DNA from: Flavobacterium segetis
GTDB taxonomy: Bacteria; Bacteroidota; Bacteroidia; Flavobacteriales; Flavobacteriaceae
NCBI RefSeq assembly: GCF_900129575.1
Contig: NZ_FQWE01000006.1
Span: 124,001 to 188,000 of the forward strand
DNA length: 64,000 nt
Reading direction: 5' to 3'
Shown: piece by piece, positions 1-9,440 of the stretch
Layout: every line of letters starts with the position of its first letter
Numbering within the stretch: position 1 is the stretch's first letter
Position numbers and translations under genes: made by a program
Notes under the pieces: generated by a model
What the model saw: the letters and a program-made list of their open reading frames with translations, nothing else
What the model was told of the DNA's origin: nothing
The model's database searches: none

Positions 1-326
1 TGAGTTCAGTTGTTGGAGTCAAAGGGAATGCAGGACAAACGAATTATGCGGCTTCAAAAGCGGGTGTTATTGGTTTCTCTAAATCAGTAGCTTTAGAATT
101 AGGCTCGCGCAATATTCGTTGTAATGTTATTGCTCCGGGATTTATCGAAACTGAGATGACAGCTAAACTAAATGAAGATGTTGTTAAAGGGTGGAGAGAC
201 GGAATTCCATTGAAACGCGGCGGAACTACCGAAGATGTTGCTAATGCTTGTTTATTTTTTGCATCTGACATGAGTGCTTATGTAACTGGTCAAGTGATGA
301 ACGTATGCGGAGGAATGCTTACATAA
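1..326 (+). CDS. fabG: 3-oxoacyl-ACP reductase FabG, C-terminal part (5' end outside window)
   Basis: The reading frame is open from the left edge (codons begin at base 3) and ends at TAA 324-326, giving the last 107 residues of a short-chain dehydrogenase/reductase. The catalytic YxxxK motif is visible as NYAASKAG, followed by the FabG-type segment NVIAPGFIETEMT and the C-terminal VTGQVMNVCGGM, which normally closes the NADP-dependent ketoacyl-ACP reductase fold. FabG reduces 3-ketoacyl-ACP in each round of fatty acid elongation in the cytosol. Another SDR acting on a CoA or sugar substrate is possible because the N-terminal Rossmann motif is missing, but the tail is most like FabG. Confidence 0.85.
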   Translation, partial: SSVVGVKGNAGQTNYAASKAGVIGFSKSVALELGSRNIRCNVIAPGFIETEMTAKLNEDVVKGWRDGIPLKRGGTTEDVANACLFFASDMSAYVTGQVMNVCGGMLT

Positions 327-419
327 TGATGAATTCAACTATTGTAAAATTCAAAAAATTAAAGACTTTAAGATAAATGATTATTTATTTTTTTGACCTT
401 ATGTTTTTATTATAAAAAT

Positions 420-2447
420 ATGACAACAAACAGCATCCTACTATTATTACTTTCTTTATTAATAGCGGGCGTCTTGTCTTATTTTCAGTACATTTACAAA
501 GCCAAAAATAAATCAAGTGTCGGTTTGTTTTTGGCTTTTTTACGTTTTTTAGCGATTTTTGGAATTCTATTATTACTAATTAATCCAATTATTACTAAAA
601 AGACACTAGAAATAGTAAAAACACCCCTGCCAATTGTAATAGACAATTCCAGTTCTATTGCTTTTTTAAAGTCAGACGCCAAAGTTCTAGAACTCTATAA
701 AAAAATTAAAGCTAATGGTGATTTACAGGAGAAATTTGACTTGCAATCCTACCAATTTGCAGATGAATTTCAAGCTTCGGAAACATTTAACTTTAAAGGA
801 AGTCAGTCTAATATTGACCTTGTTGCAAAAAATTTAAAAAGTATTTACAAAAACAAAATTCATCCAACAGTTTTAATATCGGATGGAAATCAAACATCGG
901 GTAATGATTACGTATATAGTTTTGGCGATGTAAATAAAGTTTATCCTATTGTTATAGGCGATACCACTACTTTTTTAGATTTTAAAATCAATCAGCTCAA
1001 CGTCAATAAATATGCATTTCAAAAGAATAAATTTCCTGTCGAAGCTTTTTTAAATTACTCAGGAACTAAAACTGTTACAGCTGATTTTGTTATTTCTCAA
1101 GGAAATTCTGTTATTACTAAACAATCCATTTCTTTTTCTCCATCCAAAAGAACGGCAAGTGTAAATATTCTTTTACCGGCTGATAAAATAGGTGTTCAAG
1201 TTTTTAAAGCGAGTATCTTGTCTAAAGAAAAAGAAATAAACACATACAACAATACGAAGAACTTTGCAGTTGAAGTAATTGATCAAAAAACGAATATCGC
1301 TATTGTTTCAGCAATAAATCATCCTGATGTAGGAGCTCTAAAAAGAGCAATTGAATCTAATGCGCAGCGTAAAGTGACAATACTTAAAATTAACGATGTT
1401 AATGCATTACAAGATTTTAATGTGGTGATTTTATATCAACCCACAACAGCGTTTAAAAAGATATTTGAAAATAATAAATTAGCACAAGTAAATACATTTA
1501 TAATTACAGGTAACAGTACTGATTTTAATTTTTTAAATCAGCAACAAAATAATTTAGTTTTTAAAATGAGCGGTGGTAAAGAAGATTATCTAACTATTTT
1601 TAATCCTCAATTTAATTTATTTGCAGCAGAAAATATTGGCTTTGAAAATTTACCACCATTGCAAAATTCTTTTGGATCAATTACAATAAACGGTGCTGTA
1701 TCTATTATGCTTTCTTCTAAAATTAGAAATTTAGAAACTAATTCTCCATTGCTTGCTTTTACAGAAAATCAGAACAAAAGAGCAGCTTATTTGCTGGGTG
1801 AAAATAGCTGGAAATGGCGACTACAGACTCATATTAACAATCAGTCCTTTGAAAAGTACGATATTTTTATTGATAAAATAATTCAATTCTTAGCTTCTAA
1901 TGCTATAAAAAAATCACTGGTTGTTGAGCATGAACGCTTTTATAATTTTGGTGATGCATTAGAAATTACAGCTCAATATTTCAATAAAAATTATGAGTTT
2001 GATGAAAAAGCACGTTTAACTATCGCGGTTACTAATAATAAAACGAAACAAACTAAAAATTACGATTTACTAAAAGGGAATAACCTTTACAAAGTAAATT
2101 TGGATGGACTCAAAGCAGGAGCTTATAACTTTACGGTAAAGGAATTGATTTCCAACTCTGTTTATTCTAGTAGTTTTGAAATTCTTGATTTTGATATTGA
2201 AAAACAATTTGTAAATCCCGATGTAGAAAAGCTAACTCAATTAGCATTACAAACACAAGGAAAAGAATTTTATCCTAATCAAATTGATGTGTTAATTAAA
2301 ACACTTTTAGAAAATGACGATTATAAAGCAATACAAAAAGATGTAGTAACTAAAACACCTCTGATTGATTGGATTTGGCTACTAATAATTATCGTTAGTT
2401 TGCTTGCAACAGAGTGGTTTGTTCGTAAATATAATGGCTTGCTTTAA
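420..2447 (+). CDS. VWA-like membrane protein (BatA-type architecture)
   Basis: A 675-residue protein counted from the ATG at 420. An upstream TTG at 393 would add nine residues, but the ATG directly precedes a hydrophobic segment (residues about 4-21) and is preferred. A second membrane segment lies at about 34-54, a long extracytoplasmic region follows, and a final membrane segment sits near the C-terminus (IDWIWLLIIIVSLLATEW). Just after TM2 a MIDAS-like DxSxS motif is present (D75-N-S77-S-S79), as in von Willebrand factor A domains. This two-TM, VWA, C-terminal TM layout is common for uncharacterised Bacteroidetes envelope proteins. The specific function is unknown; it follows fabG and precedes a LysR gene by 21 bp. 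Confidence 0.7.
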   Translation: MTTNSILLLLLSLLIAGVLSYFQYIYKAKNKSSVGLFLAFLRFLAIFGILLLLINPIITKKTLEIVKTPLPIVIDNSSSIAFLKSDAKVLELYKKIKANGDLQEKFDLQSYQFADEFQASETFNFKGSQSNIDLVAKNLKSIYKNKIHPTVLISDGNQTSGNDYVYSFGDVNKVYPIVIGDTTTFLDFKINQLNVNKYAFQKNKFPVEAFLNYSGTKTVTADFVISQGNSVITKQSISFSPSKRTASVNILLPADKIGVQVFKASILSKEKEINTYNNTKNFAVEVIDQKTNIAIVSAINHPDVGALKRAIESNAQRKVTILKINDVNALQDFNVVILYQPTTAFKKIFENNKLAQVNTFIITGNSTDFNFLNQQQNNLVFKMSGGKEDYLTIFNPQFNLFAAENIGFENLPPLQNSFGSITINGAVSIMLSSKIRNLETNSPLLAFTENQNKRAAYLLGENSWKWRLQTHINNQSFEKYDIFIDKIIQFLASNAIKKSLVVEHERFYNFGDALEITAQYFNKNYEFDEKARLTIAVTNNKTKQTKNYDLLKGNNLYKVNLDGLKAGAYNFTVKELISNSVYSSSFEILDFDIEKQFVNPDVEKLTQLALQTQGKEFYPNQIDVLIKTLLENDDYKAIQKDVVTKTPLIDWIWLLIIIVSLLATEWFVRKYNGLL

Positions 2448-2468
2448 TAAAATTATAGAAGTAAAAGC

Positions 2469-3368
2469 ATGGATTTTAGATTTAAAGTTTTTTATACGGT
2501 CGCAAACCGTTTGAGTTTTACTAAAGCGGCGGCAGAGTTGTTTATTACTCAGCCTGCAATTTCTAAGCACATACAAGAATTAGAGGAGGAATATAAAATT
2601 AAACTTTTTGATAGAAATGGTTCTAAAATTTCCATTACTATAGCTGGCAAAGTATTGCTAAAACATACTAAAAGGATTTTTGAAATTTATCGGGAAATTG
2701 ATTTTGATATGAGTGCGCTAATTAATGAACGAAGCGGATTACTACGAATAGGAGCAAGTACAACAATTTCTCAATATATAATTCCACCTCTCTTAGCACA
2801 ATTCCATCAAAAAATGGAAAATAGCACTATTAATTTAGTAAACGGAAATACGGAGCAAATAGAAAATGCTTTACTAAACAAGGAAATTGAACTTGGAATT
2901 GTTGAAGGACAATCTAAAAATACATCTATAAAGTACACTCCCTTTTTAAAAGATGAATTAGTTTTAGTATGTAAAAGCTCAAATTCATTAACAAATCTAG
3001 AAGAATTAACGCAAGAAGATTTAAAGAAAATGAGTTTTTTGATTAGGGAACAAGGATCAGGAACACTTGATGTTATTGCACACGCATTAAAACCGCTTGA
3101 ACTCAATTTTAATGATTTAACTATCGAAATGCAACTAGGCGGTACCGAAAATATAAAATCATATTTATTAAATTCTGATTGTGTCGCTTTTATATCTATC
3201 CATGCCATACAAAAAGAATTGAAGAACAACGAACTCACAATACTTGATGTGAAAAATCTTAGCATTGAACGTTATTTTTACATAATCAGTCTTCAAGGGA
3301 TTAAAGATTCGTTGTCTGAGTTATTTATAAAGCATATGTTTAGTCATTATAACATTACGTTATACTAG
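2469..3368 (+). CDS. LysR-family transcriptional regulator
   Basis: A 299-residue protein with an N-terminal winged helix-turn-helix (residues about 1-60, with SFTKAAAELFITQPAISKHI as the recognition part) and a LysR substrate-binding domain from about residue 88 to the end. It lies immediately upstream of, and co-directional with, a YeiH-type exporter gene 72 bp away. In enterobacteria the LysR protein YeiE is paired with YeiH in the same way, so control of the downstream exporter is the natural inference. The ligand cannot be read from the sequence. The start at ATG 2469 fits the usual length of the DNA-binding domain. Confidence 0.88.
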   Translation: MDFRFKVFYTVANRLSFTKAAAELFITQPAISKHIQELEEEYKIKLFDRNGSKISITIAGKVLLKHTKRIFEIYREIDFDMSALINERSGLLRIGASTTISQYIIPPLLAQFHQKMENSTINLVNGNTEQIENALLNKEIELGIVEGQSKNTSIKYTPFLKDELVLVCKSSNSLTNLEELTQEDLKKMSFLIREQGSGTLDVIAHALKPLELNFNDLTIEMQLGGTENIKSYLLNSDCVAFISIHAIQKELKNNELTILDVKNLSIERYFYIISLQGIKDSLSELFIKHMFSHYNITLY

Positions 3369-3440
3369 ATTATTTTTTATGATTACCAAATTTTATTTAA
3401 TAACAAGACCTTTGTATGGTATAAATTAAATAAGTTTATT

Positions 3441-4418
3441 GTGAAAAATCTTAGTACAAAACCAAAAAAAAATAGTGGTACTTTTATTCAATTGAGTTTA
3501 AAGTTTCAAAAAATCATATTTCTTTTATTAATAATTTTATGTCTTTCCGGACTTATTTCGCCTCCTATCGCATTGCTACTGGGTTTAGTTATTGCAAATC
3601 TCACTGGTAATCCTTTTTTAGATTTAAATCATAAGGCCACAACTATCTTACTTCAAATTTCAGTAGTAGGACTTGGGTTTGGAATGAATGTGAACACTGC
3701 TTTAGCAGCTGGAAAAGAAGGATTTATTTTCACGATTGCCTCTTTAATTAGTACTTTGATTTTAGGTTATTTTATCGGTAAATGGTTGAATATTGAACAA
3801 AAAACTTCTCATCTAATCTCTTGCGGTACCGCTATTTGCGGAGGTAGTGCCATCGCAGCTATTGCTCCAGTTATTAAGTCAGACGAAAAGCAAACATCGG
3901 TAGCACTGGGAGTTATTTTTATTTTGAATTCTATTGCTTTGTTTTTATTTCCAGCTGTAGGGCATTGGTTAAATTTAAGTCAGCAAGAATTTGGATTATG
4001 GTGTGCTATAGGAATTCATGACACGAGTTCAGTAGTAGGCGCAGCCAATAAGTACGGCACCGAAGCTCTCCAAATTGCAACTACTGTAAAATTAGCTAGA
4101 GCTTTGTGGATCATTCCTGTCGCTTTGTTTACATCAGTTTTGTTTAAAAATAAATCGAGTAAAGTGAAAACACCTTATTTTATTGGTCTTTTTATCCTGG
4201 CAATGCTACTAAATACTTATGTTCCTCAAACGGCGCTTGTTGCTCCTTATTTAGTAAATATTGCTAAAATAGGGTTAACACTGACTCTATTTTTGATTGG
4301 TGCTGGACTAAATTTTAATGTTTTAAAATCAGTAGGATTAAAACCATTTTTTCAGGGTGTTTTACTTTGGATATTTATTGGTACTGCTGCTTTGCTTTTT
4401 ATAATTAAATTCAGTTAG
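3441..4418 (+). CDS. YeiH-family (UPF0324) putative sulfate/sulfite exporter
   Basis: A 325-residue polytopic inner-membrane protein with about ten hydrophobic segments. It carries the family signatures SCGTAICGGSAIAAIAPVI and GIHDTSSVVGAA, typical of the YeiH/UPF0324 family that is annotated as a putative sulfate exporter. The start is GTG at 3441; no better ATG precedes the first membrane segment. Gene order LysR-YeiH supports joint regulation. It ends six bases before the convergent DUF1275 gene, with no obvious terminator in that gap. Transport substrate is inferred from the family, not seen. Confidence 0.85.
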   Translation: MKNLSTKPKKNSGTFIQLSLKFQKIIFLLLIILCLSGLISPPIALLLGLVIANLTGNPFLDLNHKATTILLQISVVGLGFGMNVNTALAAGKEGFIFTIASLISTLILGYFIGKWLNIEQKTSHLISCGTAICGGSAIAAIAPVIKSDEKQTSVALGVIFILNSIALFLFPAVGHWLNLSQQEFGLWCAIGIHDTSSVVGAANKYGTEALQIATTVKLARALWIIPVALFTSVLFKNKSSKVKTPYFIGLFILAMLLNTYVPQTALVAPYLVNIAKIGLTLTLFLIGAGLNFNVLKSVGLKPFFQGVLLWIFIGTAALLFIIKFS

Positions 4419-4423
4419 TTTTA

Positions 4424-5155
4424 CTATCGCCTTAAAGTTTTCCGCTTAATAACATGAAATTGTAAGCGAATATAATCATATAAAAGTGCTAATAAAAGGA
4501 ATGCAACCGCAATAAATAGCGTTTTCATTTGTAACGCATGAAAAGCGAAACCACCCAAAAAACAACCTAGAAAAAAGAAAGTAATAATAGAAATTCTAAG
4601 ATCAATACTCGTTTTTAGTTTTTTATTTTCAATTGGTTTTTTGTAAAAAAATAACTGTGATAGTTCAATTCCTAAATCGGTGAAAAGACCCGTCAAATGG
4701 GTAGTTCTAACAATGGATTGCGAAATCTTTGTTACCATTGCATTTTGCATTCCCATTGCAAAAAGCATTGAAAAAGCAATCCATTTTCCTTCAAAACTCG
4801 ATAGGTCAGTTTTTGATCCAAAATAACCAACGCTCACTAAGATTAACATTTCAAGTGAAATAGGAATTACATGAGATAAATCAGGATTATTTTTAGAGGA
4901 AAGTTCAGCTAGCAAACTGGAAATAAACGCGCCTAAAAGAAAGAACAGCGTTAAAACGAAAAATGTAAAAGCAGCCTTATAATCGCGTTTCATTATCTCC
5001 TCAGCAAAAAAAGCAAAATGACCAGTCACATTAGTTGTTAAAGTTTGTATTGCTAGTACGCCCGTAATATTTACTATTCCAGCGACAAATGATAACAAAG
5101 TAGCTAAGCGTAAATTATGTATAAAAGTTCTGTTTTTTCCTTGATGTCGAAACAT
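4424..5155 (-). CDS. YoaK/DUF1275 family membrane protein
   Basis: A 243-residue integral membrane protein with six or so hydrophobic segments. It starts near RHQGKNRTFIHNLRLATLL and shows the DUF1275 hallmarks of a first helix containing AGIVNITGVLAI, then TTNVTGHFAFFAEEI, and a central AMGMQNAMVTKIS segment. DUF1275 (YoaK) proteins are widespread and lack an established biochemical function. The gene is convergent with the YeiH exporter and divergent from the S1/P1-like enzyme at 5252. Confidence 0.8.
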   Translation of the reverse strand: MFRHQGKNRTFIHNLRLATLLSFVAGIVNITGVLAIQTLTTNVTGHFAFFAEEIMKRDYKAAFTFFVLTLFFLLGAFISSLLAELSSKNNPDLSHVIPISLEMLILVSVGYFGSKTDLSSFEGKWIAFSMLFAMGMQNAMVTKISQSIVRTTHLTGLFTDLGIELSQLFFYKKPIENKKLKTSIDLRISIITFFFLGCFLGGFAFHALQMKTLFIAVAFLLLALLYDYIRLQFHVIKRKTLRR

Positions 5156-5223
5156 ATTTATTGTTTTCTAATTTATTTAACAGAATCTTAAAAGCTTTTT
5201 TTTTAAGTAACGATTTAATGAAA

Positions 5224-5231
5224 TACATTTG
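5224..5231 (+). promoter_or_regulatory. candidate -7 box (TACATTTG) for the S1/P1-like gene
   Basis: TACATTTG matches the Bacteroidetes -7 consensus TAnnTTTG and lies 20 bases before the ATG at 5252, which would give a short 5' leader. No clear -33 TTTG is present; that area is a T-run. Such an octamer arises by chance fairly often in A+T-rich DNA, so the call is tentative. Confidence 0.42.
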
Positions 5232-5251
5232 TCTCTCAAAAAATAAATTTA

Positions 5252-6250
5252 ATGAAAAATTTTAGACTTAGACCTACATTTATTACATTATCTGCAGTAT
5301 TTGTTGCGGTTTTACTTTTGTCTTGGGGCGTTATCGGACATGAACGCATCAATAGAGGAGCAGTTTTAGCATTGCCTGCTCCATTACAAACTTTCTTTTA
5401 TAATCATATTGATTATATTACGCAGGAATCGACAGTGCCAGATTTAAGACGAAATGTGTTAAATGACAAAGCCGAGCCTCCACGTCATTATTTTGATATG
5501 GAAAACTTTGGTGATGTTACTACTTTTCCAAAAACGATGGAAGAAGCCAGAAAAAAATACGATGACAAGTTCTTAGATAAAAGCGGAATTCTGCCATGGC
5601 ATATTCAAGATTTGATGACTAAATTAACAAAAGCGTTTAAAGATAAAAGAAAGAACGAAATTTTATTCATTGCCGCAGATTTAGGTCATTACATTGCCGA
5701 TGCGCACATGCCTTTGCATACTTCTGATAATCACGATGGACAAAATACCAATCAAAAAGGAATTCATTCTTTGTGGGAAAGCCGTTTGCCAGAACTATTT
5801 GTTAAAGATTATAAATTAAACGTCTCTCAAGGCATTTATCTAGAGAATGTAGATAAAGCAATTTGGGAATTGATGTTTGATACGCATAGTTTAGTTGAAC
5901 CTCTTTTGGCAGCTGATAAAAAATTAAGAACTTCTACTCCTGAAAATAAAATATTTGTAACCGATGATAATGGTGTAATAGTAAAAAATCGCTACGGTGG
6001 TACATTATATTCTGACGAGTATGCTGCTAGATTTCACTCGGAATTAAACGGAATGGTAGAAAAGCAAATGAAAAAAGCGATTACGGTTACCGCTAGTTTT
6101 TGGTATACAGCTTGGATCAATGCTGGTAAACCAGATTTAAGCAAGCTTGACGCTAACGAGCTTACAAAACGCAATAAAAAATTCTTAAAGAAAGATTTAA
6201 AAGCATTTGAACACGGTAAACTTTTTGGATTAATAAATGAAAAAGAGTAA
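5252..6250 (+). CDS. S1/P1 nuclease / zinc-dependent phospholipase C-like secreted enzyme
   Basis: A 332-residue protein with an N-terminal hydrophobic export segment (about residues 8-27) ending just before WGVIGHERIN. In the S1/P1 nuclease and zinc phospholipase C fold the mature N-terminal Trp and a following His bind zinc, and WGxxGH is the S1/P1 form. Further ligands fit the series HYFDMENF, then DLGHYIADAHMPLH with a downstream Asp, and HSLWE. The likely role is phosphodiester hydrolysis outside the cytoplasm; whether the substrate is nucleic acid or phospholipid cannot be decided here. The gene stands alone, with its own possible -7 box and a strong terminator behind it. Confidence 0.75.
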   Translation: MKNFRLRPTFITLSAVFVAVLLLSWGVIGHERINRGAVLALPAPLQTFFYNHIDYITQESTVPDLRRNVLNDKAEPPRHYFDMENFGDVTTFPKTMEEARKKYDDKFLDKSGILPWHIQDLMTKLTKAFKDKRKNEILFIAADLGHYIADAHMPLHTSDNHDGQNTNQKGIHSLWESRLPELFVKDYKLNVSQGIYLENVDKAIWELMFDTHSLVEPLLAADKKLRTSTPENKIFVTDDNGVIVKNRYGGTLYSDEYAARFHSELNGMVEKQMKKAITVTASFWYTAWINAGKPDLSKLDANELTKRNKKFLKKDLKAFEHGKLFGLINEKE

Positions 6251-6266
6251 GCTTGTGTAAACAGAT

Positions 6267-6302
6267 AAAAAACGGTTGAGATATAATTCTCAGCCGTTTT
6301 TT
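6267..6302 (+). terminator. intrinsic terminator after the S1/P1-like gene
   Basis: AAAAAACGGTTGAGA pairs with TCTCAGCCGTTTTTT across a six-base loop, with one G-T wobble, and the right arm supplies the U-run. It starts 17 bases after the stop codon at 6250. The A/T arms also allow weak function on the other strand. Confidence 0.85.
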
Positions 6303-6738
6303 ATGCTAGATAATTGATTAATATTTTTCTATAATCTAATTTTTAGGAGGATGATTTTTTATTGCGCTACATCTTTTATGAATGAATTTATTTCTTTAAC
6401 CACAAATTACACAAATTACACAAATTGATTTGTAATACTATGTGCTGTTTATGAGGTTTTCTTGTAGGGATCTCATACAATAAAAGCGAAAAGTATTTAC
6501 TACAGCTACGACAAAAGAAATTGATAATGAAAACTATCGCATCCAATTTTTTAGAGAAAGTTACAGCAACAATTTATCGCGTTATTTATCGGTCTTAGTT
6601 TTGGTACTTATATGTTCTTAAATATACACTAATCGACGATTCGCTACCCATATAAAATTCAAGACTTAAAGAAAATTATACTTAAAACTTATATGGCTTA
6701 TAGGATAAAAAATAGCGACATCATTTTCTTGAAATTAC
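6303..6738. other. gene-free stretch
   Basis: About 435 bases between the terminator and the end of the minus-strand LTA-synthase-type gene. I see no convincing coding sequence: the longest short frame, ATG at 6528, is about 23 codons and has no recognisable product. The stretch holds a three-copy 9-bp repeat at 6401-6427. No tRNA-like or other structured RNA was recognised. Confidence 0.5.
6401..6427. repeat. short tandem repeat, 9-bp unit x3
   Basis: CACAAATTA occurs twice head to tail (6401-6409, 6410-6418) and is followed by the near copy CACAAATTG (6419-6427). It lies in non-coding DNA and has no evident function. Confidence 0.8.
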
Positions 6739-8838
6739 TTAGTTAATTTTTTGATATTTTTTATTTTTTAAAATATCTGAAGCAGTTTGATAGTAGGAAA
6801 TAGTCTCATTAACTAAATCTATTCGTTCTTGCTTTAGGGGCACTTGATCATAAAATATTTGAAATTCTGGCGCTACTTTCTGACCTGATCTTAAGGTCAA
6901 CTGAAATTGTTTGACTTTTTGCTTAGGAGAAATTATGGTAAGAATATTATCTTTTATCAAACCTAAATCCTGATAGGTGGCAATAAGTGCTCGAGGTCTA
7001 TAATCGAATTTTAATACGTCTTGACCATAAAACTTACTTTGATAATTGAAATTTAATAATCCTAAAACTGTAGGCATAACATCAATTTGAGACATTAAGT
7101 TATTATAATATTGAGGCGCTACAAAACCTGGACTATAGATCATAGCTGGAATCCTATATTTATCAGCTGGTAATTCGGTTTTTCCTGCACTTGAAGCACA
7201 ATGGTCAGCAACGATTACAAAAACAGTGTTATTAAACCAAGGCTGCTTCCTGGCCATTTCAAAGAATTTTTTCATCGCAAAATCGGTATATTTTACGCCA
7301 CCGTCGCGAGATTTTGCATCGCCTGGAATATCAATTTTTCCATTAGGATACGTAAAAGGCCTATGATTACTAACAGTCATTATATGATTAAAAAAAGGCT
7401 TTCCTGATTGTCCTTCTTGATTCATTATTTTTATCGCTTTATTGTACATATCTTCATCACACACTCCCCAAATATTATCAAATGTAATTTCGTTGGGTTT
7501 AAATGTTTTTTTGTCGACAATATCGTAATTATTACCAGCAAAAAAGTCTTCCATATTGTCAAAAAATGCGTCACCACCATACATGTATTTGACGTCGTAT
7601 CCTTTTTTTCTAAAAATAGATCCTGTTGAAAATTTATTTTTGTTGTCCTTTCTCTTCACTACGCTTTCTCCTGCCGTTGGAGGAAAACACAAAGTTACCG
7701 CCTCGAGACCACGTACTGTTCTATTTCCTACAGCATACAAATTAGTAAAAACTAAACTTTGTTTGGCTAAACTGTCGAGAAAAGGAGTGATTTTTTGTTC
7801 GTTTCCATACATTTCCATGAATTCAGCGCTGTAACTTTCTATAGTTATTAATACTACGTTCTTTTTAATTTCTGCTGCATTGCTTGTTATTTGACGCAAA
7901 GTAGTTTCTCCTGAAATTGATGGTATTTGTGTTTTTAATTGCGCAAATGCTTCGCTATTTGGAACTGTTTTGTAAAATTTAAAATAATCTAATTCACTAT
8001 TCATAAATGCTAGATAAAACTTATAAAGTCCATTAGCTTGCAATTCATTAGCAAAAATATTTTGAGAATTTTCCTTAATTGATAACGTCGGAATTAGCAG
8101 TAAAGACAAACCAAAAAGTAAAAAGTAAACTCCAGAAATTTTTATTTTTTCAATAAATGTTGGAATATTTTGAATATAATTCTTTGATTTTTTTACAATG
8201 AAGTAGGTAACTGAGCCAGCAATAATAAACAATGCAGAGAAGATAGGAATTACTGGATAAGACTCCATTATATTTCCTATTACTTCATTCGTATATATGA
8301 GATAGTTTACTGCAATAAAATTGTATTTGACTCCAAATTCATTCCAAAAAAAGTATTCGCTAATCCCGTTTTGTAAAATCAAAACTACGTAAAGAAAAAT
8401 AACAAATGAAAATAGCCAAAACCGAATCTGATTTCGAAATTTTGGTAAAAATAGAAGTAATCCAAAAAGTAATGTTTTTAAACCAACGAATACAAGACCA
8501 ATCTTTGGCAATGCACCACCGTACTCATTAAGGATGGATTTTCCTGATAATACATAAAGAAATAAAGTGATAAAAACACCAAAAATTATATAACCATAAG
8601 GTTTATAATATTTCGAATTAGAAATAAAAATAAGATAAAGCCATAATAAGCTACTTACCAAAATGAAAACAAAAAAGTCCGATAAAAGTCCAAATAGAAA
8701 TAATGAAAATGTATCTACAGCTGAAAATGTAGATTGAGTTATAGGATGAAAGAAGAGAATGGTCCTAACGGTCAAACTTATTATAATATAGAACAACAAT
8801 AAGTAAAAAAATGGCGATGCTTTCTTTAATAAACTCAT
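6739..8838 (-). CDS. LTA-synthase-family sulfatase/phosphoglycerol transferase
   Basis: A 699-residue inner-membrane protein. The N-terminal part (about residues 1-250) has five to six membrane segments and the C-terminal part is an alkaline-phosphatase-superfamily sulfatase domain. Visible active-site features are ITIESYSAEF with the metal ligand E334, GNRTVRGLE with the probable nucleophile T374, TVSNHRPFTYP, and VIVADHCAS supplying the Asp-His metal pair. Members transfer glycerol phosphate or phosphoethanolamine from lipids onto acceptors in the periplasm, as in LTA synthase or MdoB. In a Gram-negative bacterium lipoteichoic acid is unlikely, so the acceptor is unknown. It is a single gene, divergent from the thioredoxin/ApbE operon. 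Confidence 0.85.
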   Translation of the reverse strand: MSLLKKASPFFYLLLFYIIISLTVRTILFFHPITQSTFSAVDTFSLFLFGLLSDFFVFILVSSLLWLYLIFISNSKYYKPYGYIIFGVFITLFLYVLSGKSILNEYGGALPKIGLVFVGLKTLLFGLLLFLPKFRNQIRFWLFSFVIFLYVVLILQNGISEYFFWNEFGVKYNFIAVNYLIYTNEVIGNIMESYPVIPIFSALFIIAGSVTYFIVKKSKNYIQNIPTFIEKIKISGVYFLLFGLSLLLIPTLSIKENSQNIFANELQANGLYKFYLAFMNSELDYFKFYKTVPNSEAFAQLKTQIPSISGETTLRQITSNAAEIKKNVVLITIESYSAEFMEMYGNEQKITPFLDSLAKQSLVFTNLYAVGNRTVRGLEAVTLCFPPTAGESVVKRKDNKNKFSTGSIFRKKGYDVKYMYGGDAFFDNMEDFFAGNNYDIVDKKTFKPNEITFDNIWGVCDEDMYNKAIKIMNQEGQSGKPFFNHIMTVSNHRPFTYPNGKIDIPGDAKSRDGGVKYTDFAMKKFFEMARKQPWFNNTVFVIVADHCASSAGKTELPADKYRIPAMIYSPGFVAPQYYNNLMSQIDVMPTVLGLLNFNYQSKFYGQDVLKFDYRPRALIATYQDLGLIKDNILTIISPKQKVKQFQLTLRSGQKVAPEFQIFYDQVPLKQERIDLVNETISYYQTASDILKNKKYQKIN

Positions 8839-8879
8839 ATTAATTATGTTATTTTTTGAGTAAAAGTAGAATTAATTAG

Positions 8880-8887
8880 CAAATTTA
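8880..8887 (-). promoter_or_regulatory. weak candidate -7 box for the LTA-synthase-type gene
   Basis: On the minus strand the bases read TAAATTTG, fitting TAnnTTTG, 41 bases upstream of the ATG. No suitably spaced -33 element is visible, so this is only a candidate. Confidence 0.3.
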
Positions 8888-9002
8888 CTTGATTAGTCAA
8901 GGTAAATTTTCATTAAAATTAATTTTAGCTTAAGATATTCTACTCTTGTTATGGAAGTTAATAAATAGAATAAATTTATTCAAATTTAAAACTCTTCTCA
9001 AA

Positions 9003-9440
9003 ATGAAAAAAAGTATTGTTTTATTGTTTCTTTTTCTGGTATCATTGGGATATTCTCAAAACTGGAAATCTGATTTTGAGGTTGCAAAGAAACAAGCTGC
9101 AAGCGAAAATAAAAATATTTTACTCGTATTTTCAGGATCTGATTGGTGTGCTCCCTGCATAAAATTAGATAAAACTATTTGGCAATCTGAAGAGTTCAAA
9201 AAAGAAGCAGATCAAAATTGGATAATTTATAGAGCTGATTTTCCGAAGAAAAAAGCAAATTTATTGTCTGGTGATTTAACTGCAAGTAATAAAAAGTTAG
9301 CAGATAGGTATAATAAATCAGGGAATTTTCCTTTGGTACTCCTTTTAGATAAGTCAGGAACAGTTTTAGGGATTACTGGTTATAAAAATGTTTCATCTCA
9401 GGAGTATATTCAACTCATTCATTCTTTCGAAAAACAATGA
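9003..9440 (+). CDS. secreted thioredoxin-fold protein of the ApbE/DUF4266/DUF3570 module
   Basis: A 145-residue protein from ATG 9003. A TTG at 8946 in the same frame would add 19 residues, but the ATG is followed directly by a clean signal peptide (MKKSIVLLFLFLVSLGYSQ). The thioredoxin-type motif WCAPC places Cys49 and Cys52 after SGSD, and the fold continues with YRADFPKKK and the cis-Pro region NFPLVLLLD. It should act as a periplasmic thiol-disulfide oxidoreductase. The stop codon overlaps the ApbE start (ATGA), implying translational coupling; a plausible partner is the Cys-containing DUF4266 protein encoded two genes downstream. Confidence 0.85.
   Translation: MKKSIVLLFLFLVSLGYSQNWKSDFEVAKKQAASENKNILLVFSGSDWCAPCIKLDKTIWQSEEFKKEADQNWIIYRADFPKKKANLLSGDLTASNKKLADRYNKSGNFPLVLLLDKSGTVLGITGYKNVSSQEYIQLIHSFEKQ

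Noticed and set aside
6401..6427. CRISPR array
   Set aside because: Three 9-bp units without spacers are a simple tandem repeat; no cas genes occur in the window.
6528..6599. Small peptide gene of about 23 codons in the 6.3-6.7 kb gap
   Set aside because: No recognisable composition, no promoter and no conservation evidence from sequence alone.
6739..8838. True lipoteichoic acid synthase
   Set aside because: All surrounding genes are of Gram-negative Bacteroidetes type; the fold is shared by MdoB-like and other phosphoglycerol or phosphoethanolamine transferases.
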